Assembly (NCBI RefSeq): GCF_016482685.1
Contig: NZ_JACYHF010000014.1
Location: 62,001-126,000, forward strand
Length of the DNA stretch: 64,000 nt
DNA from: Streptomyces sp. DSM 110735
GTDB lineage: Bacteria > Actinomycetota > Actinomycetes > Streptomycetales > Streptomycetaceae
Reading direction: 5' to 3'
In this document: positions 1 to 7,379 of the stretch, in pieces
How the letters are laid out: each line of letters opens with the position of its first letter
How positions within the stretch are numbered: the stretch's first letter is position 1
Notes under the pieces: generated by a model
Database searches by the model: none
Told to the model about the DNA's origin: nothing
What the model saw: the letters and a program-made list of their open reading frames with translations, nothing else
Position numbers and translations under genes: made by a program

Positions 1-1
1 G

Positions 2-271
2 ACCGAGCTGCTCGCCCGACTCATCCCGCTGGCGGGCAGGTTGGTGGTCGACGGCTGGCCGACCGGCGTCGCCGTCGCCCCGGCCCAGCACCACGGTGGT
101 CCCTACCCGGCGACCACCTCCACCTCGACCTCGGTGGGTGGCACGGCGATCGAGCGGTGGCTGCGCCCGGTGGCGTACCAGAACACCCCCGCGCCGCTGC
201 TTCCGCCGGAGCTGCGGGACGACAACCCGCTGGGTCTGCCCCGCCGTTGCGACGGCGTACTGGAACGCTGA
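2..271 (+). CDS. Aldehyde dehydrogenase (ketoglutarate semialdehyde type), C-terminal end only
   Basis: The reading frame is open from the window edge and ends in a TGA, giving the last 89 residues of a larger protein. The visible part holds VDGWPTG, HHGGPYPAT and SVGGTAIERWLRPVAYQ. These match the C-terminal end of the NADP-dependent aldehyde dehydrogenases that oxidise 2,5-dioxopentanoate (alpha-ketoglutarate semialdehyde) in sugar-acid and hydroxyproline breakdown. The catalytic Cys and Glu lie outside the window, so activity cannot be checked. The family is likely but the substrate is inferred. The gene downstream starts 79 bases later on the same strand and need not be functionally linked. 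Confidence 0.8.
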   Translation, partial: TELLARLIPLAGRLVVDGWPTGVAVAPAQHHGGPYPATTSTSTSVGGTAIERWLRPVAYQNTPAPLLPPELRDDNPLGLPRRCDGVLER

Positions 272-349
272 ACGCCCGCCGGGTGAACCGCCCCTGTGAA
301 GGGGGCGGAACACCCCGGTCCGCGCCCCGCCCCCTGCGAGAATCCCCGG

Positions 350-958
350 ATGGACATAGCCCTTCCCGAACTCCCTTTCCCCTTGCGGACCTACGGACCC
401 GACGGCGACTGGTCCCACGAGGACGGCGTGCTCACCGGCTGGGCCGGACCCCGCCAGGACCGGTTCGTCACCCCGACCGGGGAGGCTCTGGACCCCGCCA
501 CCGACGCGCCCCGGCTGCTCGGATCGCCCGAGGGCGACTTCCAGTTGATCGCCCGGGTCACCGTCGGTTTCAACGCCTCCTTCGACGCCGGGGCGCTCTA
601 CGTCCACGTCGGCGACCGCGCCTGGGCCAAGCTCTGCCTGGAGTACTCCCCGGACGTGGCCACCGTCTGCACGGTCGTCACCCGGGGACACTCCGACGAC
701 GCCAACTCCTTCACCGTGAGCGGCAGTTCCGTCTGGCTCCGGCTGAGCCGCACCGGTCGCGCCCTCGCCTTCCACGCCTCCCGCGACGGTGAACGCTGGA
801 CCTTCGTCCGCCTGTTCACCCTGGGCGACGAGAAGGAGACGTCGAACGCCCTGGTCGGCTTCATGACCCAGTCGCCGCTCGGCGCGGGCTGTGTGGTCAC
901 CTACGACCGCCTGGAGTTCAGACCCCGGTGGCCGGACGACCTGCGAGACGGAAGCTGA
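350..958 (+). CDS. DUF1349 concanavalin A-like beta-sandwich protein
   Basis: This 202-residue cytosolic protein has no signal peptide or membrane segment. The core block DAGALYVHVGDRAWAKLCLE (about residues 80-99) and the later GRALAFHASRDGERW segment fit the DUF1349 family, which has a concanavalin A-like lectin/glucanase fold and unknown biochemical role. I chose the ATG at 350 because MDIALPELPFPLRTYGP is the usual family N-terminus and the upstream in-frame ATG at 296 adds only low-complexity residues. Its last 41 bases overlap the 3' end of the convergent exporter gene, so the two transcripts are complementary there. The family call is good; any sugar-binding role is only suggested by the fold. 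Confidence 0.75.
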   Translation: MDIALPELPFPLRTYGPDGDWSHEDGVLTGWAGPRQDRFVTPTGEALDPATDAPRLLGSPEGDFQLIARVTVGFNASFDAGALYVHVGDRAWAKLCLEYSPDVATVCTVVTRGHSDDANSFTVSGSSVWLRLSRTGRALAFHASRDGERWTFVRLFTLGDEKETSNALVGFMTQSPLGAGCVVTYDRLEFRPRWPDDLRDGS

Positions 959-2303
959 GCGCGAGGGCCACGAGCAGCGCGGCCACGCAGACGGCCAGGC
1001 CCATGCGCAGCCCCGTCACGAAGCCGCCCGCCATCAGCGCCCCGAACACCGCGATGCCGAGCCCGCCGGACACCTGCCGCGCCGCGTTGAGCACGCCCGC
1101 CGCGAGCCCGGACCGCCCGGCGGGCACCGCGTCCAGCATCACGGCGGTCAGCGCCGGGATGGCCAGCGCGCAGCCGAGCGCCAGCGGCACCAGCAGCAGC
1201 GCGGCTGCGACGGTCGGCGTCGACGTGCCGACCCCGAGCAGCCCCAGCACGCCCACCACGGAGAGCGCGAGACCCGCGGTCATCGGCACCCGGGGACCGT
1301 AGCGCCCGGTCAGCTTGCCCGAGACCAGGTTCGTCACCGCGATCACGCCGGTCATCGGCAGGAACATCAGCCCGGCGTACAGCGCCGAACGACCCTGCAC
1401 CTGCTGGAAGAAGAGCGAGAAGACGAACAGGACGCCGTAGAACGCCACGCTGCACGCCGCCCCCGCCGCGACCGCCGCGCGCACCGCCCGGTCGCGGAAC
1501 ATCCCCAGCGGGACCACCGGATGCGCCCGCCGCGTCTCCACCCGCACGAACACCGCCGCCGCGACCACCGCCACCGCGAGCGCCACCATGCCGGTCGTAC
1601 CGCCCTCGATCACCGCGAAGGTCACACCGGTCAGGGCGAGCGCGGCAGCGGTCTGTCCGGGCAGGTCCAGCGGGGCGGGCCGGCGCGTCGAGCGCGGGGC
1701 GCGCAGCAGCAGGACCAGCGCCACCGCCCCCACCGGCAGGTTGACGAAGAAGATGCCCCGCCAGCCCCAGGCCGTGGTCAGCGCGCCGCCCGCCACCGGA
1801 CCCAGGGCCAGCGCGGTCGAGCCCCCGGCCGCCCATACGGCCACCGCCCTGGCCCGGCGCGCCGCGTCCGCGTACGCCTCGCGCACCAGGGACAGCGAGG
1901 CGGGCAGCACCACGGCGGCTGCCGCGCCCTGCGCCACCCGGGCGGCGGTCAGGACCGCGAGGTTCGGCGCGAAGCCGCACGCCGCCGACGCCAGCGTGAA
2001 CACCGCGATGCCGATGCCGTACGCCCGGCTCGCCCCCGCCCGGTCGGCGAAGGCACCGGTGGAGAGCATCAGGGCGGCGAAGGGCAGGGTGTAGGCGTCC
2101 ACCACCCACTGCAGTCCGCGCAGTCCGCCGCCGAGCCCCGAGCCGATGGCGGGGAGGGCGACGTTCACGATCGAGGCGTCGAGGGTGATCAGCGCGGAGC
2201 CGAGCAGAGCGGCGGCCAGGGCGAGAGCGGGCGCCGTCCGCTGCTCCAACGGGCTTTCGGAGAGGACGGGTTGGGGAGGGCTGAGGGTCTTGTTCAGGGA
2301 CAT
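918..2303 (-). CDS. MFS drug-efflux transporter, DHA2 (EmrB/QacA) family
   Basis: This is a 461-residue inner-membrane protein with many hydrophobic helices. Its first helix carries the DHA2 signature LITLDASIVNVALPAIG, followed by the loop DRAGASRAYGIG. The family uses the proton gradient to export lipophilic drugs or metabolites. The ATG at 2303 was chosen over one 49 codons upstream because it directly precedes the normal cytosolic N-terminus. The gene is divergent from a GlxA-type regulator 70 bases away, an arrangement common for locally regulated efflux pumps, so control by that regulator is plausible but inferred. The length is at the short end for 14-helix members. The substrate cannot be told from the sequence. 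Confidence 0.88.
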   Translation of the reverse strand: MSLNKTLSPPQPVLSESPLEQRTAPALALAAALLGSALITLDASIVNVALPAIGSGLGGGLRGLQWVVDAYTLPFAALMLSTGAFADRAGASRAYGIGIAVFTLASAACGFAPNLAVLTAARVAQGAAAAVVLPASLSLVREAYADAARRARAVAVWAAGGSTALALGPVAGGALTTAWGWRGIFFVNLPVGAVALVLLLRAPRSTRRPAPLDLPGQTAAALALTGVTFAVIEGGTTGMVALAVAVVAAAVFVRVETRRAHPVVPLGMFRDRAVRAAVAAGAACSVAFYGVLFVFSLFFQQVQGRSALYAGLMFLPMTGVIAVTNLVSGKLTGRYGPRVPMTAGLALSVVGVLGLLGVGTSTPTVAAALLLVPLALGCALAIPALTAVMLDAVPAGRSGLAAGVLNAARQVSGGLGIAVFGALMAGGFVTGLRMGLAVCVAALLVALALSFRLAGRPATGV

Positions 2304-2373
2304 GACTCCAGCTTGCGGAGGACGCGGCGCGTACAGTAGTGGCCTGATTGCCATACGTCCGGAGGTTCTGGCC

Positions 2374-3351
2374 ATGATCCGTGTCGTCGTCATCGCCGCC
2401 CCGCCCGTGTCGATGTTCAACCTCGCCATCCCCGACCTGCTGTTCGGCAAGGTCGAGGTGGCGGGCGGACGCGGCTACGAGGTCGTCGTCTGCGCGCCGG
2501 ACCCCGGTCCGGTGGCCACCTCCGGCGGGCTCGAACTCACCGTGCCGCACGGTCTGGAGGCGCTGCGCGAGGCGCACACCGTGCTCGTCGCGGGCACCGG
2601 CGAGACCTACGAACCCGACCTCCGCGTGGTCGCCGCGCTGCGCGAGGCAGCCGACGCGGGCACCCGTATCGCCTCCATCTGCACCGGCGCCTTCTCGCTG
2701 GCCAAGGCCGGACTCCTCGACGGCCGCCGGGCCACCACCTACTGGGCGCACGCCGACGAGATGCGCCGCCGCCACCCCGCCATCGCCTTCGAGGGCGACG
2801 TGCTCTACACCGAGGACGGCCAGTTCCTCACCTCCAGCGGATACGCCGCCGGAATCGACCTGTGCCTGCACATCGTCCGCACCGACTACGGCGCCGCCGT
2901 CGCCAACGAGGTCGCCCGGCTCGCCCTGGTCGCCCCCGTACGCCCGGGCGGGCAGACCCAGTTCACGCACACCCCGCTGCCGCCCGAGCGCGGCACCGCC
3001 TGCGCCGACGTGCGCGGCTGGGCCATGCGCAACCTCGACAAGCCGCTCACCCTCACCGACCTCGCCCGCCACTCCGGCGTCAGCGTGCGCACCCTGACCC
3101 GCCGCTTCCACGCCGAGAGCGGGGTCAGCCCGCTGCAGTGGCTGCTGCACCAGCGCGTCGAACGCGCCAAGGAACTCCTGGAGACCACCACCCTGCCCAT
3201 GGACCAGGTCGCCACCGCCTGCGGTCTCGGCACCGCCGACTCGCTGCGCGCCCACGTCGTGCGCCGCACCGGACTGACCCCGAGCGCCTACCGCGCCCAG
3301 TTCCGCCGGTACGCAACCGCGCCCACCGGTGCCACGTCCTCACCGGCATGA
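2374..3351 (+). CDS. GlxA-family transcriptional regulator (DJ-1/PfpI plus AraC HTH)
   Basis: The 325-residue protein has two parts. Residues 1-165 form a DJ-1/PfpI class I amidotransferase-like domain with the nucleophile-elbow motif SICTGAF (Cys103). Residues about 217-312 form a C-terminal AraC pair of helix-turn-helices, including LTLTDLARHSGVSVRTLTRRF and the conserved PxxYRxxF ending. Such proteins act as DNA-binding activators that sense small metabolites with the N-terminal domain. The start at 2374 has a GGAGG site 9 bases upstream. The gene is divergent from the efflux pump and its TGA overlaps the ATG of the acetyltransferase, so the regulator and GNAT enzyme are cotranslated. Control of the pump is inferred from position. 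Confidence 0.9.
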   Translation: MIRVVVIAAPPVSMFNLAIPDLLFGKVEVAGGRGYEVVVCAPDPGPVATSGGLELTVPHGLEALREAHTVLVAGTGETYEPDLRVVAALREAADAGTRIASICTGAFSLAKAGLLDGRRATTYWAHADEMRRRHPAIAFEGDVLYTEDGQFLTSSGYAAGIDLCLHIVRTDYGAAVANEVARLALVAPVRPGGQTQFTHTPLPPERGTACADVRGWAMRNLDKPLTLTDLARHSGVSVRTLTRRFHAESGVSPLQWLLHQRVERAKELLETTTLPMDQVATACGLGTADSLRAHVVRRTGLTPSAYRAQFRRYATAPTGATSSPA

Positions 3352-3851
3352 TCAGTGAACGAGCGAACAGCGCCCTGGTGATCCGCCCCGCCGAGCCCGC
3401 CGAGGCCGCGACGATCGCCGCGCTGCACGAGCGCGCCCGCTCCACCTACTACCCCGGCGGACTGCCGCCCGCCGACTTCGACTGGACGGACTCCTGGCGC
3501 GCCTCCATCGAGCGGCCCGACGGACGGGTCCTGTGCGGCGTCCAGGACGGCCGGATCGTCGCCATCGCCTCCTTCCGCACCCCGGAGGGCGCGCCCGCGG
3601 ACAAGGTCAAGCTGTTCCAGTTCCACGTCGACCCCGACCACTGGCGCGCGGGACTCGGCACCGCCCTGCACGCCGCCTGCGTGGAGCACTGGCTGGCCGA
3701 CGGCAGACGGGTCGCCGTACTCGACGTGCACGTGGACAACCGGCGCGCCCAGGACTTCTACGCCCGCCAGGGCTGGGTGCCCGACCCCGAGAACCCGCCC
3801 GCCGAGGGCGACCACCACCTCTTCCTGCGCTGGAGCGCGCCCGGGGAATGA
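3348..3851 (+). CDS. GNAT-family N-acetyltransferase
   Basis: A 167-residue protein with the GNAT fold. The acetyl-CoA-binding motif A is seen in HVDPDHWRAGLGTALHAAC (about residues 88-106), preceded by the beta strands KVKLFQFHV. The C-terminal VLDVHVDNRRAQDFYARQGW is the usual beta 5/alpha 4 region. The ATG overlaps the TGA of the GlxA-type regulator (ATGA), showing translational coupling. Its substrate is unknown; coupling to a regulator and a divergent efflux pump hints at acetylation of a small toxic amine or peptide, which is only a guess. Confidence 0.87.
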   Translation: MISERANSALVIRPAEPAEAATIAALHERARSTYYPGGLPPADFDWTDSWRASIERPDGRVLCGVQDGRIVAIASFRTPEGAPADKVKLFQFHVDPDHWRAGLGTALHAACVEHWLADGRRVAVLDVHVDNRRAQDFYARQGWVPDPENPPAEGDHHLFLRWSAPGE

Positions 3852-3925
3852 ACCCGGCTGCTTGAAGGTTCACGTACCGGGTGGGGAGATCCCTCACCCG
3901 GTACGAACCGAAGAGAGCCCGAAGA

Positions 3926-4642
3926 ATGCGCGTCGAGATCTGGAGCGACATCGCCTGCCCGTGGTGCTACGTAGGAAAGGCACGCTTCGAGAAGGCGCTC
4001 GCTGCCTTCCCGCACCGCGACGACGTCGAGGTCGTGCACCGCTCCTTCGAACTGGACCCCGGCCGCGCCAAGGGCGACGTCCAGCCCGTGCTCACCATGC
4101 TCACCAAGAAGTACGGCATGAGCGAGGCCCAGGCCGAGGCGGGCGAGGACAACCTCGGCGCCCAGGCAGCCGCCGAGGGACTGCCCTACCGCACCCGGGG
4201 ACGCGACCACGGCAACACCTTCGACATGCACCGCCTGCTGCACTTCGCCAAGGAGCAGGGCAGGCAGGACGAGCTGATCGGACTGCTGTACCGCGCCAAC
4301 TTCGCCGAGGAGCGGTCCGTCTTCACCGAGGGCGACGAGCGCCTGGTGGAGCTGGCCGGGCAGGCGGGTCTGGACCCCGAGGCAGCCCGCGCGGTCCTCG
4401 CCGACCCCACCGCCTACGCCGACGAGGTCCGCGCCGACGAGCGCGAGGCGGCTCAGCTCGGCGCCAACGGCGTTCCCTTCTTCGTCCTCGACCGCGCCTA
4501 CGGCGTCTCCGGCGCCCAGCCCGCCGAGGTCTTCACCCGGGCGCTCACCCAGGCGTGGGACGCGCGCTCCCCGCTCACCGTGCTCGGGCAGGACGACGCC
4601 GACACCTGCGGCCCGGACGGGTGCGCGGTGCCGCAGCAGTAG
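3926..4642 (+). CDS. DsbA-family oxidoreductase, FrnE-like
   Basis: This 238-residue protein has a thioredoxin fold interrupted by a helical insertion. The active-site motif CPWC lies at residues 11-14 and the cis-Pro segment near NGVPFFVLDRAYGVSGAQP, which places it in the FrnE/HCCA-isomerase-like DsbA group. There is no signal peptide, so it acts in the cytosol, probably as a dithiol oxidoreductase or isomerase. The ATG at 3926 begins MRVEIWSDIACPWC, the invariant family start; the longer frame upstream lacks conservation. A second Cys pair close to the C-terminus (TCGPDGC) is common in actinobacterial members. The gene stands alone, 74 bases after the GNAT gene. Confidence 0.88.
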   Translation: MRVEIWSDIACPWCYVGKARFEKALAAFPHRDDVEVVHRSFELDPGRAKGDVQPVLTMLTKKYGMSEAQAEAGEDNLGAQAAAEGLPYRTRGRDHGNTFDMHRLLHFAKEQGRQDELIGLLYRANFAEERSVFTEGDERLVELAGQAGLDPEAARAVLADPTAYADEVRADEREAAQLGANGVPFFVLDRAYGVSGAQPAEVFTRALTQAWDARSPLTVLGQDDADTCGPDGCAVPQQ

Positions 4643-4651
4643 AAAACCGCA

Positions 4652-4719
4652 GGTGGGAGCCGATCCATAAGGATCGCTGAGAGGCACCGCGTAAAAACGC
4701 GCAATGGACGGTGACTCCC
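4652..4719 (+). ncRNA. Highly structured leader RNA candidate, half-TPP-riboswitch-like
   Basis: The 97 bases between the oxidoreductase and the class V PLP gene contain nested perfect pairings: GGTG (4652-4655) with CACC (4685-4688); a six-pair hairpin with ATAA loop at 4661-4676; CGCGT/ACGCG with AAAA loop at 4688-4701; and alternative pairings GGGAG (4655-4659) with CTCCC (4715-4719) and CACCG with CGGTG (4709-4713). The strand between stems reads GGAGC before and CTGAGAGG after the first hairpin, the same arrangement as the P2-P3 pyrimidine-sensor half of TPP riboswitches. The second half of that class (GAACCTGA, the P5 loop, GCG-AGGGA) is absent. A regulatory RNA is inferred and its ligand is unknown. 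Confidence 0.4.
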
Positions 4720-4739
4720 CGTGGACGCACAGTGGATCC

Positions 4740-5801
4740 ATGGAGACCACGGAGACGTTCGACAGCCTCGTCCGCGCCGAGTTCACCCCCGTAGGCACCT
4801 ACCTCAACACGGCGAGCAGCTCCCTGCTGCCCGCCCGCACCGTCACCGCCCTGCACGAGGCGGCGCTGCTGCGGGCGCAGGGCCGCCCGCTGACCGCGCT
4901 CTTCGAGGACGTGGAGGAGTGCCGGGCCGCCTTCGCCCGGCTCGCCCACGTCCCCGCCGAGCGCGTCGCGGCGGGCGCCTCGGTCGCCGCGCACACCGGG
5001 GTGATCGCCGCGTCGCTCCCGCCGGGCGCCGAAGTCCTCACCGCCGAGGGCGACTTCACCTCCGTGCTCAACCCGTTCCACGTCCGCGGCGACCTCAAGG
5101 TGCGCGCGGTGCCCGTCGAGCGCATCGCGGAGTCCGTCCGCCCGGAGACCGACCTGGTCGCGGTCAGCGCCGCGCAGTCCGCCGACGGACGGATCGCCGA
5201 CCTGCCCGCACTGCGCGAGGCAGCCCACGCGCACGGCGCCCGCACCTACGTCGACTTCTCCCAGGCCGCGGGCTGGCTCCCGATGGACGCGGGGGAGTGG
5301 GACTTCAGTGCCTCCGTCGCCTACAAGTGGCTGCTCGGCCCGCACGGCATCGCCTTCCTCGTCCTGCCCGAGGACTTCGGCGGTCTCACCCCGCTGCTCG
5401 CCGGCTGGGTCGCGGGCGAACGCCCCTGGGACAGTTGCTACGGTCCGGTCACCGAACTCGCCCACTCCGCGCGGCGGTTCGACCTCACCCACGCCCTGTT
5501 CGGCTACGCGGGACTGCGCCGCTCCCTCGAACTGGTCGAGGAAGTGGGCGTGTCCGCGATCCACGCCCACGACACGGCGCTGGCCGACCGCTACCGCGCG
5601 GGACTTGCCGCCCTCGGTCACGAGCCGCTGCCCTCACCCGGCTCCGCGATCGTCTCCGTACCCGGACTCGGCGTCCGGCAGGAGGAGTTGAGCCGCGCGG
5701 GCATCGAGGTCTCCGCACGGGCGGGCAACCTGCGCGCCGCCTTCCACCTCTACAACACCGAGGCGGACGTGGACCGGCTGCTGGACGCGCTGTCCGGCTG
5801 A
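4740..5801 (+). CDS. Class V PLP-dependent aminotransferase/lyase-like enzyme
   Basis: A 353-residue fold-type I PLP enzyme of the class V group (cysteine desulfurase, kynureninase and isopenicillin N epimerase relatives). The PLP-anchoring Asp lies in TYVDFSQAAGW (about residue 172) and the Schiff-base Lys in SVAYKWLLGPHG (about residue 196). No desulfurase-type active-site Cys loop is evident, so the reaction is unknown. The ATG at 4740 starts METTETFDSL. An in-frame ATG at 4704 has no ribosome site and lies inside the structured leader, so 4740 is preferred. The gene is monocistronic, bounded by that leader and by a strong hairpin at 5818-5862. Confidence 0.82.
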   Translation: METTETFDSLVRAEFTPVGTYLNTASSSLLPARTVTALHEAALLRAQGRPLTALFEDVEECRAAFARLAHVPAERVAAGASVAAHTGVIAASLPPGAEVLTAEGDFTSVLNPFHVRGDLKVRAVPVERIAESVRPETDLVAVSAAQSADGRIADLPALREAAHAHGARTYVDFSQAAGWLPMDAGEWDFSASVAYKWLLGPHGIAFLVLPEDFGGLTPLLAGWVAGERPWDSCYGPVTELAHSARRFDLTHALFGYAGLRRSLELVEEVGVSAIHAHDTALADRYRAGLAALGHEPLPSPGSAIVSVPGLGVRQEELSRAGIEVSARAGNLRAAFHLYNTEADVDRLLDALSG

Positions 5802-5817
5802 ACGCGCGAGTACATGA

Positions 5818-5862
5818 CCGGGCCGGAGCCTCCCGTCCCACAACAAGGAGGCCCCGGCCCGG
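5818..5862. terminator. Bidirectional hairpin terminator
   Basis: Arms at 5818-5833 and 5847-5862 pair over 14-16 GC-rich positions with one mismatch and a 13-base loop. It sits between the convergent class V PLP gene and the ect operon. Such T-poor GC stems are the usual intrinsic terminators of streptomycetes. Confidence 0.75.
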
Positions 5863-5880
5863 GGTTCGAGGTGTGCGGCT

Positions 5881-5992
5881 AGTGCACGGGCGTGAAGTCC
5901 CGCGCCCCGATGCCGCATCCTCCGGGGGACGACCCCCGGACCCCCGGCAGCACAGACATCACCGCACCGGCGCGAAGTCCCGCGCCCCGATG
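5881..5992. repeat. Direct repeat of the ectD 3' end flanking a GC palindrome
   Basis: Bases 5881-5912 match 5961-5992 at 28 of 32 positions with an offset of exactly 80. On the minus strand both copies encode GARDF-(A/T)-PV followed by one residue and a stop: TGA for the live gene, TAG for the downstream copy. Between them lies an eight-pair palindrome (5921-5928 with 5933-5940, loop ACGA). The outer copy looks like a former or duplicated end of ectD displaced by a small insertion. Confidence 0.75.
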
Positions 5993-6861
5993 TACTCCGG
6001 CCTGCGCACCGGCGCCGCGAACGGCTCCACCGCCGTGTTCTCCACGCTGTTGAACACGATGAAGACGTTGCTGCGCGGGAAGGGCGTGATGTTGTCGCCG
6101 GAGCCGTGCATGCAGTTGCAGTCGAACCAGGTCGCCGAGCCCGGCTTGCCGGTGAACAGGCGGATGCCGTGCTCGCCCGCCATCCGGGTGAGCGCCTCGT
6201 CGGACGGGGTGCCCGCGTCCTGCATCTGGAGCGACTTCCGGTAGTTGTCCTCGGGCGTCGCGCCCGCACAGCCCAGGAACGTCCGGTGCGAGCCCGGCAT
6301 GATCATCAGGCCGCCGTTGGTGTCGTGGTTCTCGGTCAGCGCGATCGAGACCGACACCGTGCGCATCCGGGGCAGCCCGTCCTCGGCGTGCCAGGTCTCG
6401 AAGTCCGAGTGCCAGTAGAAGCCGCTCGCGCCGAACCCGGGCTTGACGTTGATCCGGGACTGGTGGACGTACACGTCCGAGCCGAGGATCTGCCGCGCCC
6501 GGCCGACCACGCGCTCGTCGCTCACCAGGTTCGCGAACAGCTCGCTGAGCCGGTGGACCTCGAAGACCGAGCGGATCTCCTTCGAGCGGGGCTCCACGAT
6601 CGCCCGGTCGTCGGCCCGGATCACCGGGTCGGCGACCAGCCGCTCCAGCTCACGCCGGTACACCTCGACCTCGGCGGGGGTGATGAGCTGGTCCACGCCC
6701 AGGAAGCCGTCGCGCTCGTACCCCTCCAGGTCGGCGGTGGGGATCGGGCCGTAGGCGCCGGGGGCGCTCCAGACGACCGGGTCCTTGCGCGGGACGGCCA
6801 CCTCGGCGGTGCCGCGGGTGGGGTAGAGATCGGTGACGGGCGCGGTGGGGGTCGTGGTCAT
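5959..6861 (-). CDS. ectD: Ectoine 5-hydroxylase EctD (ThpD)
   Basis: A 300-residue Fe(II)/2-oxoglutarate-dependent dioxygenase that converts ectoine to 5-hydroxyectoine in the cytosol. The iron ligands of the family are visible as His151 and Asp153 (FYWHSDFETWH) and His252 (CMHGSGDN). The signature block around SGFYWHSDFETWHAEDG-PRMR is intact. It is the last gene of ectABCD and starts four bases after ectC. The C-terminus GARDFAPVR is followed by a second copy of the same tail 80 bases on (see the repeat), so the current stop may be secondary. Induction by salt or heat would be expected from the operon. Confidence 0.96.
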   Translation of the reverse strand: MTTTPTAPVTDLYPTRGTAEVAVPRKDPVVWSAPGAYGPIPTADLEGYERDGFLGVDQLITPAEVEVYRRELERLVADPVIRADDRAIVEPRSKEIRSVFEVHRLSELFANLVSDERVVGRARQILGSDVYVHQSRINVKPGFGASGFYWHSDFETWHAEDGLPRMRTVSVSIALTENHDTNGGLMIMPGSHRTFLGCAGATPEDNYRKSLQMQDAGTPSDEALTRMAGEHGIRLFTGKPGSATWFDCNCMHGSGDNITPFPRSNVFIVFNSVENTAVEPFAAPVRRPEYIGARDFAPVR

Positions 6862-6865
6862 GGGA

Positions 6866-7270
6866 TCACACCTCCTCGGGTTCGGTGAGCAGGGGGTAGA
6901 CGCCGTTCTCGTCGTGGTCCTCCCGTCCGGTCACCGGCGGGTTGAACACGCAGAGGCAGCGGAAGTCCTCCTTGACGCGCAGCGTGTGCCGCTCGTGCCC
7001 GTCGAGGAGGTACATCGTGCCGGGGGTGATCGTGTAGGTCTCCCCGGTCTCGTGGTCGGTCAGTTCGGCCTCGCCCTCGGTGCAGACGACGGCCTCGATG
7101 TGGTTCGCGTACCACATCGACGTCTCGGTCCCGGCGTACAGGACGGTCTCGTGCAGGGAGAAGCCGACGCGCTCCTTGGCGAGCACGATCCGCTTGCTCT
7201 CCCAGGTGCCGGACCTGGCCCGGACGTGGCGGTCGGTGTCCTCGATGTCCTTGAACGATCGGACGATCAC
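6866..7270 (-). CDS. ectC: L-ectoine synthase EctC
   Basis: A 134-residue cupin-fold enzyme that closes the ring of N-gamma-acetyl-2,4-diaminobutyrate to form ectoine. The conserved opening MIVRSFKDIEDTDRHVRA, the cupin block NHIEAVVCTEGEAELTD and the later MYLLDGHERHTLRV segment match the family over its whole usual length. It lies between ectB and ectD. The 109-base ectB-ectC gap contains three short tandem repeats. The start ATG at 7270 is the conserved one. Confidence 0.97.
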   Translation of the reverse strand: MIVRSFKDIEDTDRHVRARSGTWESKRIVLAKERVGFSLHETVLYAGTETSMWYANHIEAVVCTEGEAELTDHETGETYTITPGTMYLLDGHERHTLRVKEDFRCLCVFNPPVTGREDHDENGVYPLLTEPEEV

Positions 7271-7330
7271 GGGTGGGTGCCTCCTGTTGCTTCCGTGTCG
7301 GCGGCGGTCTCGTGGTCAGGCGGTCAGGGC

Positions 7331-7378
7331 GCCGGACGGTCGGGGTGCCGGACGGTCGGGGTTCCGGACGGCCCGGGC
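7331..7378. repeat. Three 16-bp tandem repeats between ectB and ectC
   Basis: Unit 7331-7346 (gccggacggtcggggt) is repeated exactly at 7347-7362 and with four changes at 7363-7378. They fill part of the 109-base ectB-ectC spacer, the only wide gap in the operon. Confidence 0.8.
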
Positions 7379-7379
7379 G

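Noticed and set aside
901..3255. 784-codon minus-strand open frame across the exporter and regulator genes
   Set aside because: Its protein is Arg/Gly/Ala-rich with no domain, and it lies in a shadow frame of two well-supported genes.
4652..4740. A complete TPP riboswitch ahead of the class V PLP gene
   Set aside because: The P2-P3 part fits, but the GAACCTGA strand, P5 loop and GCG-AGGGA part are missing, and the gene is not a thiamin gene.
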